Source: Bianquea renquensis (lineage in GTDB: Bacteria > Bacillota > Clostridia > Lachnospirales > Bianqueaceae). Taken from it: a stretch of 64,000 bases of DNA. The stretch is from assembly GCF_014384895.1 (NCBI RefSeq), contig NZ_JACRSQ010000003.1:62001-126000 (forward strand). Reading direction: 5' to 3'. Each line of letters starts with the position of its first letter. Positions within the stretch are counted from its first letter, which is position 1. Below the pieces are notes generated by a model. That model had not been told where the DNA came from and ran no database searches. It saw nothing but the letters and a program-made list of their open reading frames with translations. Made by a program: the position numbers and the translations under genes. Shown piece after piece: positions 1 through 9,608 of the stretch.

Positions 1-1
1 C

Positions 2-343
2 TTGTTTCAAATCTATCTTCCCCTCGCCAAATCGATTCTGGCCGTTGTGGCCATCTATAGCATTGTCGGGATGTGGAACAGCTGGTTCAACGCTCAGGTG
101 TATTTGCCCACAACAGAGCTTCAACCGCTGCAAATGTACTTAAAGCGTGTCCTCGTTCAGATGTCGGTGGACTTGACTAAGCTCAATTCCACTGAGATTG
201 AGGATGCCATGGAACAAATGTTTTCCGCCACACAGTTGAAGTATTCCATGATCATTTTTACAACCCTTCCCATCATCTTCACCTATCCGTTTTTCCAGAA
301 ATACTTTATCAAAGGCGTAATGGTTGGCTCCCTCAAGGGCTGA
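2..343 (+). CDS. Carbohydrate ABC transporter permease (LplC/MalG type), C-terminal part
   Basis: This is the end of a sugar ABC permease whose start lies left of the window. The visible 113 residues hold two membrane segments, about residues 5-25 and 83-103. Between them is the extracellular WNSWF...VYL...LQMYL region typical of the LplC branch of binding-protein-dependent permeases. The protein ends in the usual short VGSLKG tail. The EAA loop that contacts the ATPase should lie upstream and is not visible. A lipoprotein binding protein follows 41 bp downstream on the same strand, so this is very likely the second permease of that importer. The family call is solid, the substrate is inferred from the alpha-galactosidase further down. 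Confidence 0.9.
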   Translation: MFQIYLPLAKSILAVVAIYSIVGMWNSWFNAQVYLPTTELQPLQMYLKRVLVQMSVDLTKLNSTEIEDAMEQMFSATQLKYSMIIFTTLPIIFTYPFFQKYFIKGVMVGSLKG

Positions 344-384
344 TCTTAAATAGCGCAAAAAAAGAAAAAAAGGAGGATATAGTT

Positions 385-2079
385 ATGAAAAAGTTTGTGA
401 AAACGGTAGCCATCGTCCTGTCGTTGACTATGACGCTGACGGCTCTTGCCGCTTGCAGCAACAGCAAGGAGAATGACAGTAGCAGCTCCAGCAGCGCAAA
501 CAACAGTTCAACGGTATCATCGAATTCCACTGTGGAGGAAGACAAGGTTCATACCCTAAAAATCCTTGGACCCGATCCCGGAAACCAGTACATCAAATTC
601 TCTGAGAGAGAAGAATACAAAGTTTGGGGATTGCTGCAGGACATGCTCAAAGAAAATAATTTGGAACTTGAGCTTGAGGCCGTGCCCAACGATCAATATG
701 AGGTGGTCATACAGACCCGTATGGCATCCACAAGTCTTCCTGACATTGCAAACCTTACGCCTATCGACGACGCGTCCATCCTAACTCTCGGCAAAAACGG
801 TACAATACAGGAGCTGAGCGAACTGATTCAGAAATACAGCAACGGCAATATTGATCGCATGTTCGGCGAAGTGTACGACACCGCGTACCCTTTGATCACA
901 ACGGCGGAGGGAAAGATCTACTGGCTGACAGACCTTCATAAAGGAAGCACCTATGGGGGCAAAGAGATCCCCGTGGGGCTTGGGATGCAGATCCGCCAGG
1001 ATTGGCTGGATAAAGTGAACGCCAAAATGCCCACGACCCTTGCGGAGTTCACCGACGTCCTTCGCACCTTCCGCGAACAGGATGTAAACGGAAACGGCAA
1101 ACAGGATGAAATCATTTTGGTTGACGCGCAATACTTCAACAATGGCTTAGCGCAGATCTTTGGCCTGGGCAACGGGTATGTGGCCCTGGATGTGATAAAC
1201 GGCAAAATCGTGTCCCCCTGGTATCAGGATAACATTAAGGAGTACTTCACGTATCTCAACGGTCTTGTAAATGAAGGGTTAATCGATTCTGCTACTCTCG
1301 GATCCTGGGATATCCAGAATCAGCGTCTTGCAGATAACTTAGTTGCCAGCTGGAATGCCTATGACTCCGCAACCTATCTCAATGGATATGTTACCAGCGA
1401 CAGTTCCGCCAATTATGTGCCCGTTTTCACTCTGACAGACGCCGTGGAAGGCTCTGAGCCGTGGAAAGAAGTCGAGACCTCACAGCTCGTCTGGCAGCGC
1501 TACTGCATCACGAAGGCCTGCACCGATGTGGAGGGCGCCATCAAGTTCTTCGACATGATCTATTCCGATGAATATATGACGATTCTTCACTGGGGCGTCG
1601 AGGGCGAAACCTATGAGGTCCGCGACGGCGTCAACTACTCCATCAACATTGGCACCAATGAAGATAAAGCAAATGCCAGAAAAACAAATGGCTCTCCCCT
1701 TTGGGGCGACCTGCTCCCCCGCGTACAGCTCGGCAGCGCCTATAAGACATACGATGAATGGGAAGAGGTTTTGAAGGGGGAAAATCGTTCCGATGTGCAG
1801 ATTCAAGCCATGGCAAAGGCAGTAGACTATGAATACTGGTATCCGTTAATGCTGGATAACTTCCTTGCTATGCCCACCGACGAGGAGACAGAATCCCTCA
1901 ACAAAATTCTGACGGGAATCCAAACCTATTCCGACGAGATGTGTATGAAGATTACCTTGGGCACTGCATCCTTGGATGATTTTGACACATACCTCGGAGA
2001 GTTGAAGGAGCTGGGCTTGGATGAACTGATTGCCATTCAGCAGGCGCGCTATGATCGCTTTGTCGCGGCAAGTAAGTAA
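385..2079 (+). CDS. Extracellular sugar-binding lipoprotein (LplA-like solute-binding protein)
   Basis: This 564-residue lipoprotein captures substrate outside the cell for the ABC importer encoded just upstream. It has a lysine-rich signal peptide and a lipobox LAAC with the lipidated cysteine at about residue 24. A serine/asparagine-rich linker (about 25-52) leads into a long type-1 carbohydrate-binding domain of the LplA/YtcQ kind. The start has a clear AAGGAGG site 10 bp upstream. Length is normal for the LplA group (about 500-570). It is followed by a hairpin and then by a membrane AraC regulator, the usual order in clostridial sugar-uptake loci. A galactoside ligand is inferred only from the neighbouring alpha-galactosidase. 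Confidence 0.9.
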   Translation: MKKFVKTVAIVLSLTMTLTALAACSNSKENDSSSSSSANNSSTVSSNSTVEEDKVHTLKILGPDPGNQYIKFSEREEYKVWGLLQDMLKENNLELELEAVPNDQYEVVIQTRMASTSLPDIANLTPIDDASILTLGKNGTIQELSELIQKYSNGNIDRMFGEVYDTAYPLITTAEGKIYWLTDLHKGSTYGGKEIPVGLGMQIRQDWLDKVNAKMPTTLAEFTDVLRTFREQDVNGNGKQDEIILVDAQYFNNGLAQIFGLGNGYVALDVINGKIVSPWYQDNIKEYFTYLNGLVNEGLIDSATLGSWDIQNQRLADNLVASWNAYDSATYLNGYVTSDSSANYVPVFTLTDAVEGSEPWKEVETSQLVWQRYCITKACTDVEGAIKFFDMIYSDEYMTILHWGVEGETYEVRDGVNYSINIGTNEDKANARKTNGSPLWGDLLPRVQLGSAYKTYDEWEEVLKGENRSDVQIQAMAKAVDYEYWYPLMLDNFLAMPTDEETESLNKILTGIQTYSDEMCMKITLGTASLDDFDTYLGELKELGLDELIAIQQARYDRFVAASK

Positions 2080-2115
2080 TCATGATAATTTAAGAATTTC
2101 CACATTGTAAACGCC

Positions 2116-2162
2116 ATAGGCCGGGTATACTGATAAAATATGAATCCATATACTCGGCCTAT
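2116..2162 (+). terminator. Hairpin between binding protein and regulator
   Basis: Two 14-base arms (2116-2129 and 2149-2162) pair with one G-U mismatch around a 19-base loop. The following bases are not a strong U-run (TCTTG). It may partially terminate or stabilise the 3' end of the binding-protein message, a common way to express the binding protein more highly than the genes after it. Confidence 0.55.
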
Positions 2163-2207
2163 TCTTGTAACATGGGAGCTTAAATCTGTCGACGGGTGGT
2201 GAGAGAT

Positions 2208-4031
2208 GTGAAGCTGAAAAATTATGGGAAGTATTTTCAGCACAACATGCGGTTGTTCACTACAATTTTTATTTTAATTTGTGTGGCCGTAACCAGTTTC
2301 TATCTGTACAATTCGATCCATTATCAGCTTGATATGATCAAAAAAGATTATGGAAATGACGCAGAGCGCATTTCCCTTGAATTGGATAATAAACTGACGC
2401 GGATCAGCAATGTCATGAACGATATTTCGAACCTCACATGGGTTAAAAAGCTGACCACCTCGTCCGATGTGTTTTTACAAGAATTTACAGCCTTGAAGCG
2501 GCTTGAATGCCAGGAGGCCTTATCGCAGTATCTCAGCATCGACAGTTCTGTGATGGATATCGCAATCTACATTAAAGATCGGGAACTCGTCGTATCCCAA
2601 AAGGGATGGTTCTCAAAACCGGAGTACCGCTCCTATCTGATGACGGGCCGGTGTGATATTGAACCAGACCGTATTTATGAAACCGCAGAGCACAGGAACA
2701 CCATCGAGTCCTTCGTCACTATGGACTATAATATTAACAGCAAGAAAAATATTGTGATGATCAAAAACCTGGTAGAAGTGTCCTCACCTACAGCCAGCTT
2801 GATTATCATTTTAAATAAAGAGCTCTTTAACCAGAGCATCTCGAAACTCGGCAGCGAAAACATTGGCCTTGAGGTGCTGAATCTTTCCGAAGAACCCTTA
2901 TTCTATACGTCACAGGATATCCCACAGGAATATGAAATCCGGCTGGCTTCAAAAGTGCTTCCGGCATATTATCGGATTACGTATCCAGATCCTTCTTCGC
3001 GTTTTAATCAATACGGCTTCCTCAATTTTACCTTTCTTGCCATCCTCTTTTCCATGCTTCTTCTGGCAGTTTTAGTTTCCTTTTTGCTGTCGCTGTACAA
3101 TATTCGCCCCTTACAACAATTGATGACAAAAATCAATGGATTTGTGGGGGACACACCGTATCCCCCTTCCAAAAAAACGGAATTTGAACTCATTGAAGAT
3201 TCCTTTGCGTCGCTCTACGCGCAAAAACAAGACTTACAGGATCGCATCGCTGAAAACTATAACCTCACCCGAAAATACGCTCTCATGCTCATTCTTTTCG
3301 GGGATACGAATTTTGCGGAGTGGGTACAGCACTTTGATATGCTCGACATTTTGTTTACGGAGGATCAAAAATATTCTGTATGGATCCTATCCCAAAAGCA
3401 GGAAGCACCGGTGGAAATCAATTTCTCAGCGATGCTGTCGGAACTACATCCGCAGCTGGTCTGTACCGAAGAGATCGAGATCAGCTCATCACAAACCATA
3501 TTGATTATTGGCCAGGATGCGTCTAACCCCCTTCAAGATTACGACCAGACGGCAGAGTGGATAAAATCCCTAGCGCTCCAGCGGTATAACGCCCTGCTTG
3601 AAATTCAGATTGGAAATACATGTGGCCCCGGCATAATGGGCATCTCACAGTCGTATCATAGTCTGGCGAAAGGAACGGAGCAGACAGAGACTGAACCGCC
3701 CTACAGAGAGGTGGGCAATGAAATCGTGCAGTATATCAACGAGCATTATTGCGATCCCGATATGTCGCTTAAAGATCTAAGCGCTCGATGGAATCTTTCA
3801 GTGCCCACGATTTCCCGGCTGTGCAAGGAAACCATTGGCGTAAACTTTTTAGATTATTTGACTACCCTGAGGCTGGAGAGAGCAAAAAAACTGCTCCAGG
3901 AGACCAGCTATTCGATAGCGGAAATTGCGCAAATGGTGGGCTATGCCAGCGAATACTCTTTCCGGCGAGCATTTCAGAGAAATGAGAACTGTCGGGTGCA
4001 GAACTGGCATAGGGGGAACCACCATGAATAA
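2208..4031 (+). CDS. Membrane-anchored AraC-family regulator (sensor domain plus HTH)
   Basis: The protein is 607 residues from the GTG at 2208. An in-frame GTG at 2196 exists, but GGTGGTGAG lies correctly only for 2208. It has a membrane segment at about 17-36, an extracellular sensor region, and a second membrane segment at about 270-300. A cytoplasmic linker leads to a C-terminal double HTH AraC domain (about 507-600) with the LKDLSARWNLSVPTISRLCK first helix-turn-helix. The extreme C terminus (NENCRVQNWHRG) deviates from the usual SPxxYR ending, but the frame stays open and no frameshift is needed. It probably senses sugar outside the cell and activates this operon. The gene sits between the importer and the alpha-galactosidase. 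Confidence 0.88.
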   Translation: MKLKNYGKYFQHNMRLFTTIFILICVAVTSFYLYNSIHYQLDMIKKDYGNDAERISLELDNKLTRISNVMNDISNLTWVKKLTTSSDVFLQEFTALKRLECQEALSQYLSIDSSVMDIAIYIKDRELVVSQKGWFSKPEYRSYLMTGRCDIEPDRIYETAEHRNTIESFVTMDYNINSKKNIVMIKNLVEVSSPTASLIIILNKELFNQSISKLGSENIGLEVLNLSEEPLFYTSQDIPQEYEIRLASKVLPAYYRITYPDPSSRFNQYGFLNFTFLAILFSMLLLAVLVSFLLSLYNIRPLQQLMTKINGFVGDTPYPPSKKTEFELIEDSFASLYAQKQDLQDRIAENYNLTRKYALMLILFGDTNFAEWVQHFDMLDILFTEDQKYSVWILSQKQEAPVEINFSAMLSELHPQLVCTEEIEISSSQTILIIGQDASNPLQDYDQTAEWIKSLALQRYNALLEIQIGNTCGPGIMGISQSYHSLAKGTEQTETEPPYREVGNEIVQYINEHYCDPDMSLKDLSARWNLSVPTISRLCKETIGVNFLDYLTTLRLERAKKLLQETSYSIAEIAQMVGYASEYSFRRAFQRNENCRVQNWHRGNHHE

Positions 4032-4076
4032 AGACGTGACCCCTCGCGGTTACATTGTTATGAGGAGGATATACCG

Positions 4077-5963
4077 ATGATCTTAACGATTCAAAATGAG
4101 AAGCCAGCTATTGTCCAGGAGGATGGGAGCACCGTCTTCCACTCCCTATACACTGGCACCCGATATTGGGGCGACATGTACAATGTATTAAAGGATTATC
4201 CCAGCCAGAGCTGGACTGTGCAGGAGTGTCCGCCGTTCACAGATATCAAAGATTTTTCTGTTCTGGGCAGGGAGGTTCGCTATTTTATCGCAGAATGTGA
4301 AAACAGCCGCCTGTACGCTGCATTGAGCGGGACAAATGCACTGCTCCGCACCGAAACGCGAAATACTGGCGATGACAAGGACCCGGAAACTGTGATTGCG
4401 CTGGGCGGAATGTATGCCGACCGCCTGGACCGCGCCATGCGCAACGGATATACGTCCTACAACGGCGTTCTCCTCTTTGACATGAATTCGCGCACGGCGG
4501 TTCAGCGCTTTACAGAAAATGATTTCTGCGAGAGCGCGGTCCATATGCCCATCCTCGATTGCGCCGGCAGGGCGCTGAATTTCGGATTTGTCTCCTTTGA
4601 GCGATACTTTTCCAGTGTGTTTGCCTGCGAAAATGGAATAATCGAGCTGCGCCACCTCCTCGAAGGGAGAAAACTCAAGGCCGGTCAGATGCTCCGCTCC
4701 GACTGGATGCTGCTCTCCCTTTACGGCGACATGACAGCAGAATTGCCGTCCTATACCCGATTCATCCACGATTTTAATCGGTTTGTTGACCGCCACGCCG
4801 GCGTGCCCTCAGGCTACAGTTCGTGGTATTACTATATGGACAATATCAATGAGCGCATGGTATATGAGAACTTGACGAAAATTGATGAGATTCGGGACCG
4901 TGTGCCCCTACAGGTTTTCCAGATCGATGCCGGATGGGCGGAAGGCAATCACAATGGGCAGACGAATGTACAGCGTTTCCCACAGGGGATGAAATTCTAT
5001 GCTGACCAGATCCGCTCCCACGGATTAATCCCAGGGATCTGGCTGTCGCCCTTCAATTTTGAGCGGAACGGAGAAATCGCCAAGACCCATCCCCATTGGT
5101 TTGTCAAGAATGCCGACGGCGAACTCGCTGTTCGTGGCGATTACGTCATGTTGGATGTGACCCACCCGGAGGCGAAGGAATATGTGCGCCAGCTATATCA
5201 CAAGATAACCTACGATTGGGGATACCGGTATCTGAAGATTGACATCGTGAGCGATTATATGACTGCCGGCGTGTATCACGATCCGGACGCCGGCGCTCTC
5301 CAAAATGTGCGGGAGTATTTCCGCCTGGCGCGGGAAGCGAGTCACCCTGACACCTATATACTCGCCTGCACAAGCCCCCTATTTGAGATCGCAGAATTTG
5401 TGGACGGGATGCGGATCTCAGTGGATATCTTTGAGCGCTGGGAGTCCCTCATTAAAGAGTTTAACCTGACGCTGAAGCGCTATTATATGAACGGAAATCT
5501 GTTTATAAGCGATCCCGATTGTCTGATGATCCGCAAAAAGGAAAATGAGGATGGGGATTGCCGTCGCTATTGCTCTCGCACCGATGAGGAAATACGCACC
5601 TTCCTGACCGCAATGTATGCTGCGGGCGGGGCGCTCTTTCTCTCCGACAAGCTGCCCCTCATGGAGGAGGCGCAGATCGATCAATACGCGCGCCTCTTCC
5701 CGGTAGGAGACCGCACGGGGCGTCCCCTTGACCTGATGGACTCCTTTATCCCTGGTGTCCTCGACCTTGGCTATGAAGGTGATGTGCGCACTGTTGCGTT
5801 TATCAATTGGGGGGAGCGCGAACGCACCTTCCACATTGATCTGAATGGCCTCCACAGCGCGGTGGAGCACTGGACCGATGAGCAACTGGGGAGCTTCGAG
5901 GGGGCCTACCAGGTCACCCTTCCGCCCCACGGCTCCACTCTTGTCCATTTTCAGCAGATGTAA
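4077..5963 (+). CDS. Alpha-galactosidase, GH36-like
   Basis: This 628-residue enzyme is predicted to release terminal alpha-galactose from oligosaccharides. It has an N-terminal beta-sandwich and a central (beta/alpha)8 barrel with clan GH-D landmarks: GYSSWYYY, QIDAGW at about 282-287, FPQGM, and GIWLSPF. It also has YLKID with the likely nucleophile Asp389 and RISVD with the likely acid/base Asp450. A beta-rich C-terminal domain closes it. There is no signal peptide, so it should act in the cytoplasm on imported sugars. A GAGGAGG site precedes the ATG. It is the last plus-strand gene of the sugar locus and converges with the next gene. The family is clear, the exact substrate is not. Confidence 0.88.
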   Translation: MILTIQNEKPAIVQEDGSTVFHSLYTGTRYWGDMYNVLKDYPSQSWTVQECPPFTDIKDFSVLGREVRYFIAECENSRLYAALSGTNALLRTETRNTGDDKDPETVIALGGMYADRLDRAMRNGYTSYNGVLLFDMNSRTAVQRFTENDFCESAVHMPILDCAGRALNFGFVSFERYFSSVFACENGIIELRHLLEGRKLKAGQMLRSDWMLLSLYGDMTAELPSYTRFIHDFNRFVDRHAGVPSGYSSWYYYMDNINERMVYENLTKIDEIRDRVPLQVFQIDAGWAEGNHNGQTNVQRFPQGMKFYADQIRSHGLIPGIWLSPFNFERNGEIAKTHPHWFVKNADGELAVRGDYVMLDVTHPEAKEYVRQLYHKITYDWGYRYLKIDIVSDYMTAGVYHDPDAGALQNVREYFRLAREASHPDTYILACTSPLFEIAEFVDGMRISVDIFERWESLIKEFNLTLKRYYMNGNLFISDPDCLMIRKKENEDGDCRRYCSRTDEEIRTFLTAMYAAGGALFLSDKLPLMEEAQIDQYARLFPVGDRTGRPLDLMDSFIPGVLDLGYEGDVRTVAFINWGERERTFHIDLNGLHSAVEHWTDEQLGSFEGAYQVTLPPHGSTLVHFQQM

Positions 5964-6014
5964 CCGGCAAGATCCTTTTTTGGACGGCCGCATTGTACAG
6001 CTATGAGCGCGGCA

Positions 6015-6647
6015 TCACCCTGTCTGTCCGCACCGCAGCGCCACATAGCTTTTAATGACTTTGATACAGTTATCCTTGCCCACTTTTTCAGCGTTGAGCG
6101 TCAAATCATAGTTGACCGGATTGGTCCAATAATTGCCCCCCGTGTAGTGCTTATAGTAATCCGCACGGTATTTATCCGTCTTCGAGATAAGCTTATCCGC
6201 CTCCCGCCCTGAGACCCCCATCCTGCGGACTACATTGTCGCGACAGTAGGGCCTGGGCGCCTCAATGTAAAAGCTAAACACATTTTCATGGTCCCGGAGC
6301 ACGAAATCGGCGCACTTTCCCACGATAACGCAGGACTCTGTATCAGCCAGCTGCCGGATAATCTTGGCCTGGTATTCAAACAGCGTGCGATCCGACATAA
6401 AATTTTTCGTAACCGGATTGGCATTTAAGGCTCTTGGCAGCTCCTGCAATGTGCCTAGCAAAGCTTTCGGCCGCAGCCTCTCATCGATCTCCTGAAAATG
6501 TGCCTCGTCCAGTCCGGCAAGCTGCGAGGCGAGAGACAAAATCCGGTTCTCATAGCAATGAATTCCTAAATCCTTTGCCACCGCAGACGCAATCTCCTTG
6601 CCCCCGCTGCCAAACCCTCTTGCTATGGTGATAACAAAATTTCCCAT
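6015..6647 (-). CDS. Cytidylate kinase-like family protein
   Basis: The 210-residue protein resembles the cytidylate-kinase-like family (Cmk fold, distinct from housekeeping Cmk). It has a glycine-rich phosphate-binding loop GFGSGGKEIA at residues 11-20. A VIVGKCADFVL segment and an arginine-rich lid region (RDNVVRRMGVSGREAD) follow, as in this family. It is the last gene of the minus-strand peptide-transporter operon, 20 bp after the ATPase gene. Members of this family are widespread in gut Firmicutes, often next to transporters or regulators, and their true substrate is generally unknown. The nucleotide-kinase fold is well supported, cellular role is not. Confidence 0.82.
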   Translation of the reverse strand: MGNFVITIARGFGSGGKEIASAVAKDLGIHCYENRILSLASQLAGLDEAHFQEIDERLRPKALLGTLQELPRALNANPVTKNFMSDRTLFEYQAKIIRQLADTESCVIVGKCADFVLRDHENVFSFYIEAPRPYCRDNVVRRMGVSGREADKLISKTDKYRADYYKHYTGGNYWTNPVNYDLTLNAEKVGKDNCIKVIKSYVALRCGQTG

Positions 6648-6667
6648 TCCGTGTGCTCTCCTTTCCC

Positions 6668-7657
6668 TTATATTTGCCCGGCCTTTGCGCAGGCGACTTT
6701 ATGGCCCTGTGCGACCTCCCGAAAAGCCGGCACTACATAAGTACATTCCTCGGTTGCATAGGGACAACGGTTGTGGAATACACAGCCTGACGGAGAGTTG
6801 ATGGGGGACGGAATGTCGCCTGGCAATACGATCCTCTCTTTTTTCACCTCCGGGTTTACCTCCGGAACCGCCGACAACAGAGCGCGGGTATAAGGATGAA
6901 GCGGATTCGCAAACATCTCTTCGCTGGGCGCCTGCTCCACCATATGGCCGAGGTACATGACGCCAATGTGGTCGGAGACATATTTGACGACGCTCATGTT
7001 ATGGGAGATAAAAATGTACGTGATCCCCATCTTTTCTTTAATCTCCGCCAAAAGGTTTAGAACTTGGGACTGGGTGGATACATCCAGCGCCGACACCGGC
7101 TCATCGCAGATAATCATCTTGGGGTTCAGGACGAGCGTTCTGGCCAGGCCGATCCGCTGCCGCTGACCTCCAGAAAATTCATGGGGATATCGCGTGTATT
7201 GATCTGGCCGGATTCCCACCTTGGAAAGCATCTCCATGGCGCGATCCCGGTACTCTTTATTGCTGTCATACATCTTGAAGATGCGCATGGGCTCTTCTAC
7301 GATCTTACCGATCTGGATCCGCGGATTCAGCGACGTGTACGGATCCTGAAAGATCATCTGCAGTTCCCGCCGTAGCATACGCATTTCTCCGGAGGGCAAG
7401 TTTGTTATATCCCGCCCCTTATATTCGATGGTCCCCGATGTGGGCTCAATGAGGCGCAGCACGGAGCGGCCCGCTGTACTTTTTCCACATCCAGACTCTC
7501 CCACGAGTCCCATAGTCTCACCCTCCCGTACCTCGAAGGAAACGTCGGTCACAGCATGGACGGCGACTTTGGACTTTTTAAACACCCCTTGGTTGATGGG
7601 AAATTCTTTTGTCAGATTTGTGACCCGCAGCATGGCACGGTTCTCTCCCCCCATCAT
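6668..7657 (-). CDS. Peptide ABC transporter ATPase, DppF/OppF type
   Basis: This 329-residue ATPase is one of two that power uptake through the membrane pair encoded upstream. It has Walker A GESGCGKST, the signature SGGQRQR and Walker B MIICDEP. The family's C-terminal oligopeptide-transporter extension contains CVFHNRCPYATEEC. Its ATG overlaps the stop of the partner ATPase gene (7654-7657), which suggests translational coupling and equal amounts. A GAGGAGGGCG site lies upstream. The DppF/OppF assignment is firm. The substrate could be dipeptides, oligopeptides, nickel or another small ligand. Confidence 0.93.
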   Translation of the reverse strand: MMGGENRAMLRVTNLTKEFPINQGVFKKSKVAVHAVTDVSFEVREGETMGLVGESGCGKSTAGRSVLRLIEPTSGTIEYKGRDITNLPSGEMRMLRRELQMIFQDPYTSLNPRIQIGKIVEEPMRIFKMYDSNKEYRDRAMEMLSKVGIRPDQYTRYPHEFSGGQRQRIGLARTLVLNPKMIICDEPVSALDVSTQSQVLNLLAEIKEKMGITYIFISHNMSVVKYVSDHIGVMYLGHMVEQAPSEEMFANPLHPYTRALLSAVPEVNPEVKKERIVLPGDIPSPINSPSGCVFHNRCPYATEECTYVVPAFREVAQGHKVACAKAGQI

Positions 7658-8673
7658 AACGCCCTCCTCTCCCTCAAGGAGGTTGCCCCCTCAAGATTTG
7701 GATTCCAGCAATAGGCGCAGTGCCCGTTCTCTGATTCCACCAAAGGCGGGGGACACTCCTGACACCGATCCATCGCCCGCTCACACCGGTCATAAAATCG
7801 GCAGCCCTTCGCCGCCTTATCCATTGCCGGAACGGAACCTTTTATCATGTATAATTTTTTCCGCTTTTCCGTCTCCAGCGTTGGGATGGAGGCGATTAAG
7901 CCGGCAGTGTACGGGTGAAGCGGCCTCTGAAAAATGTCTTGGACTGGTCCGTTCTCAATAATCTGTCCCAGATACATGACAACGACACGGGTGCACACCT
8001 GCGATACGACGCCCAGATCATGGGTGATGAGAATGACACCCATGCCCAGCCTGTCATGAAGTTCACAGATGAGTTCCATAATCTGCGCCTGAATGGTGAC
8101 GTCCAGGGCAGTGGTCGGCTCGTCCGCAATTAACAATTTGGGCTCGCACGCCAGTGCCATGGCGATCATGGCCCTCTGTCGCATACCGCCGGACATCTCG
8201 TGGGGATAGGCGTGAACCCGCTCTTCCGGAGCGGGAATCCCCGTCAGCTCCAGGAGCTGGACTGCCCTCTCCATCGCTTGTTTTTTCTTGATCCCCTTAT
8301 TGTGAACGCGGATGGCCTCCGCAATCTGCTCCCCTATGGTAAAGACCGGGTTCAGCGAGCTCAGCGCATCCTGAAAGATCATCGCAATCTCATTGCCCCG
8401 TATGCTTTGCATGTCACGCTCTGAAAGCTCCAACAGATTCGTATTTTTAAAATTGATCTGTCCTGTATAGGTAACCTGCTTCTTCTCATCATATAGGCGC
8501 AGGATGGATTGGGATGTTACGCTTTTTCCACATCCGGATTCTCCCACGATTCCAAGAATCTCCCCGCCGCCGACTTCGAAGGAAACGCCGTCGACAGCGG
8601 TAATCCTGCCGCGAATCGTGTGGAATACCGTCTTCAGATCCTTTACCTCCAGCAGCTTTTCTTTCTGCGTCAT
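7654..8673 (-). CDS. Peptide ABC transporter ATPase, DppD/OppD type
   Basis: The protein is 339 residues from the ATG at 8673 (MTQKEKLLEV), which has a strong GGAGGGG site. The open frame runs 67 codons further upstream, but that part only shadows the permease gene. Walker A GESGCGKSVTS, signature MSGGMRQR and Walker B LLIADEP are present. The C-terminal cysteine-containing extension (CRFYDRCERAMDRC) is typical of DppD/OppD proteins. It pairs with the DppF-type ATPase that overlaps its end. Confidence 0.93.
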   Translation of the reverse strand: MTQKEKLLEVKDLKTVFHTIRGRITAVDGVSFEVGGGEILGIVGESGCGKSVTSQSILRLYDEKKQVTYTGQINFKNTNLLELSERDMQSIRGNEIAMIFQDALSSLNPVFTIGEQIAEAIRVHNKGIKKKQAMERAVQLLELTGIPAPEERVHAYPHEMSGGMRQRAMIAMALACEPKLLIADEPTTALDVTIQAQIMELICELHDRLGMGVILITHDLGVVSQVCTRVVVMYLGQIIENGPVQDIFQRPLHPYTAGLIASIPTLETEKRKKLYMIKGSVPAMDKAAKGCRFYDRCERAMDRCQECPPPLVESENGHCAYCWNPNLEGATSLRERRAL

Positions 8674-8692
8674 GGAAATCCCCTCCAAATGT

Positions 8693-9595
8693 TTAATGGG
8701 ACGATGAATCCAGCATATCGCGAAGTCCATCGCCCAACAGGTTGATACCGAGAACGAGTAACACCATAATGGCTCCGGGAATGAAGGTAAGATATGGAGC
8801 CGTTGTGATAATGGACACACTCTTTGCCTCATAGATGAGCCTTCCGAGGCTTGGCATATCGCTCGGAATCCCAACGCCCAAAAAGCTCAGCGAAGCCTCC
8901 ACGATGATGGAGGATGCGAAGATAAATGTCATCTGCACAATGATGGGTGACATGATATTGGGCAGGATATGCCGGAACAGAATTCTAGGCCATCTGGCCC
9001 CGACGGACCCACAAGCCTCGATATACGTCATCTCCCGGACCGATAGGGTTGACGCCCGGGCAACGCGGGCGATGGCCGGCGTATAGATAACGGTGAGCGC
9101 AATGATAATGTTGGATATCCCTGGCCCGAAGATGGCGACAAAGATTAGCGCCAGCAGAATCGCCGGAATGGACGTCAGGGCGTCGCATATCCGCATTAGA
9201 ATGTTATCCAAAAATTTAAAGTAACCGGCCAGCAATCCCAATATCACGCCAAATACGGTGGCACAGATGGACACGAAAAATCCCACCATGAGAGATATCC
9301 GCACGCCAAACACACAGCAGGAATACAGGTCACGGCTCTGATCGTCCACTCCAAACCAGTTCTGAGCCGTTGGCGCAGACCGCCTGAGGGTTGAGAGCTC
9401 CGGGTTGAAGGTATAGTTATAGTTGGGCGAGATGGACGCCCCGAAAACGGCAAACAGAATGAGCAGCAGGGTTAGGATGGCGCCGGCCACTGCAAACTTA
9501 TTCTTGAAGAATACTGTCAGCCGCAGCTTGGCTGTCTCGCTGAGATGCACTCCTTTTCGATTTCCCTTTGTCACCATGACCGCCTCTTGTTTCAT
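8693..9595 (-). CDS. Peptide ABC transporter permease, DppC/OppC type
   Basis: This 300-residue integral membrane protein forms half of the translocation channel. It has an N-terminal cytoplasmic stretch, a first membrane helix at about 32-52, a conserved extracellular loop with HxxG-like GVDDQSRDLYS, and five later helices. The EAA-type cytoplasmic loop (EACGSVGARWPRILFRHILPN) contacts the ATPase. AGGAGGAAT precedes the ATG. It follows the DppB-type gene by 13 bp in one operon. Confidence 0.93.
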   Translation of the reverse strand: MKQEAVMVTKGNRKGVHLSETAKLRLTVFFKNKFAVAGAILTLLLILFAVFGASISPNYNYTFNPELSTLRRSAPTAQNWFGVDDQSRDLYSCCVFGVRISLMVGFFVSICATVFGVILGLLAGYFKFLDNILMRICDALTSIPAILLALIFVAIFGPGISNIIIALTVIYTPAIARVARASTLSVREMTYIEACGSVGARWPRILFRHILPNIMSPIIVQMTFIFASSIIVEASLSFLGVGIPSDMPSLGRLIYEAKSVSIITTAPYLTFIPGAIMVLLVLGINLLGDGLRDMLDSSSH

Positions 9596-9608
9596 AGGGA
9601 TTCCTCCT

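Noticed and set aside
4188..4796. 202-codon minus-strand frame inside the alpha-galactosidase
   Set aside because: It is antisense to a gene with intact catalytic motifs and has no ribosome site.
8674..8874. 67-codon N-terminal extension of the DppD-type ATPase
   Set aside because: It overlaps the end of the permease gene, has no family similarity, and the strong GGAGGGG site belongs to ATG 8673.
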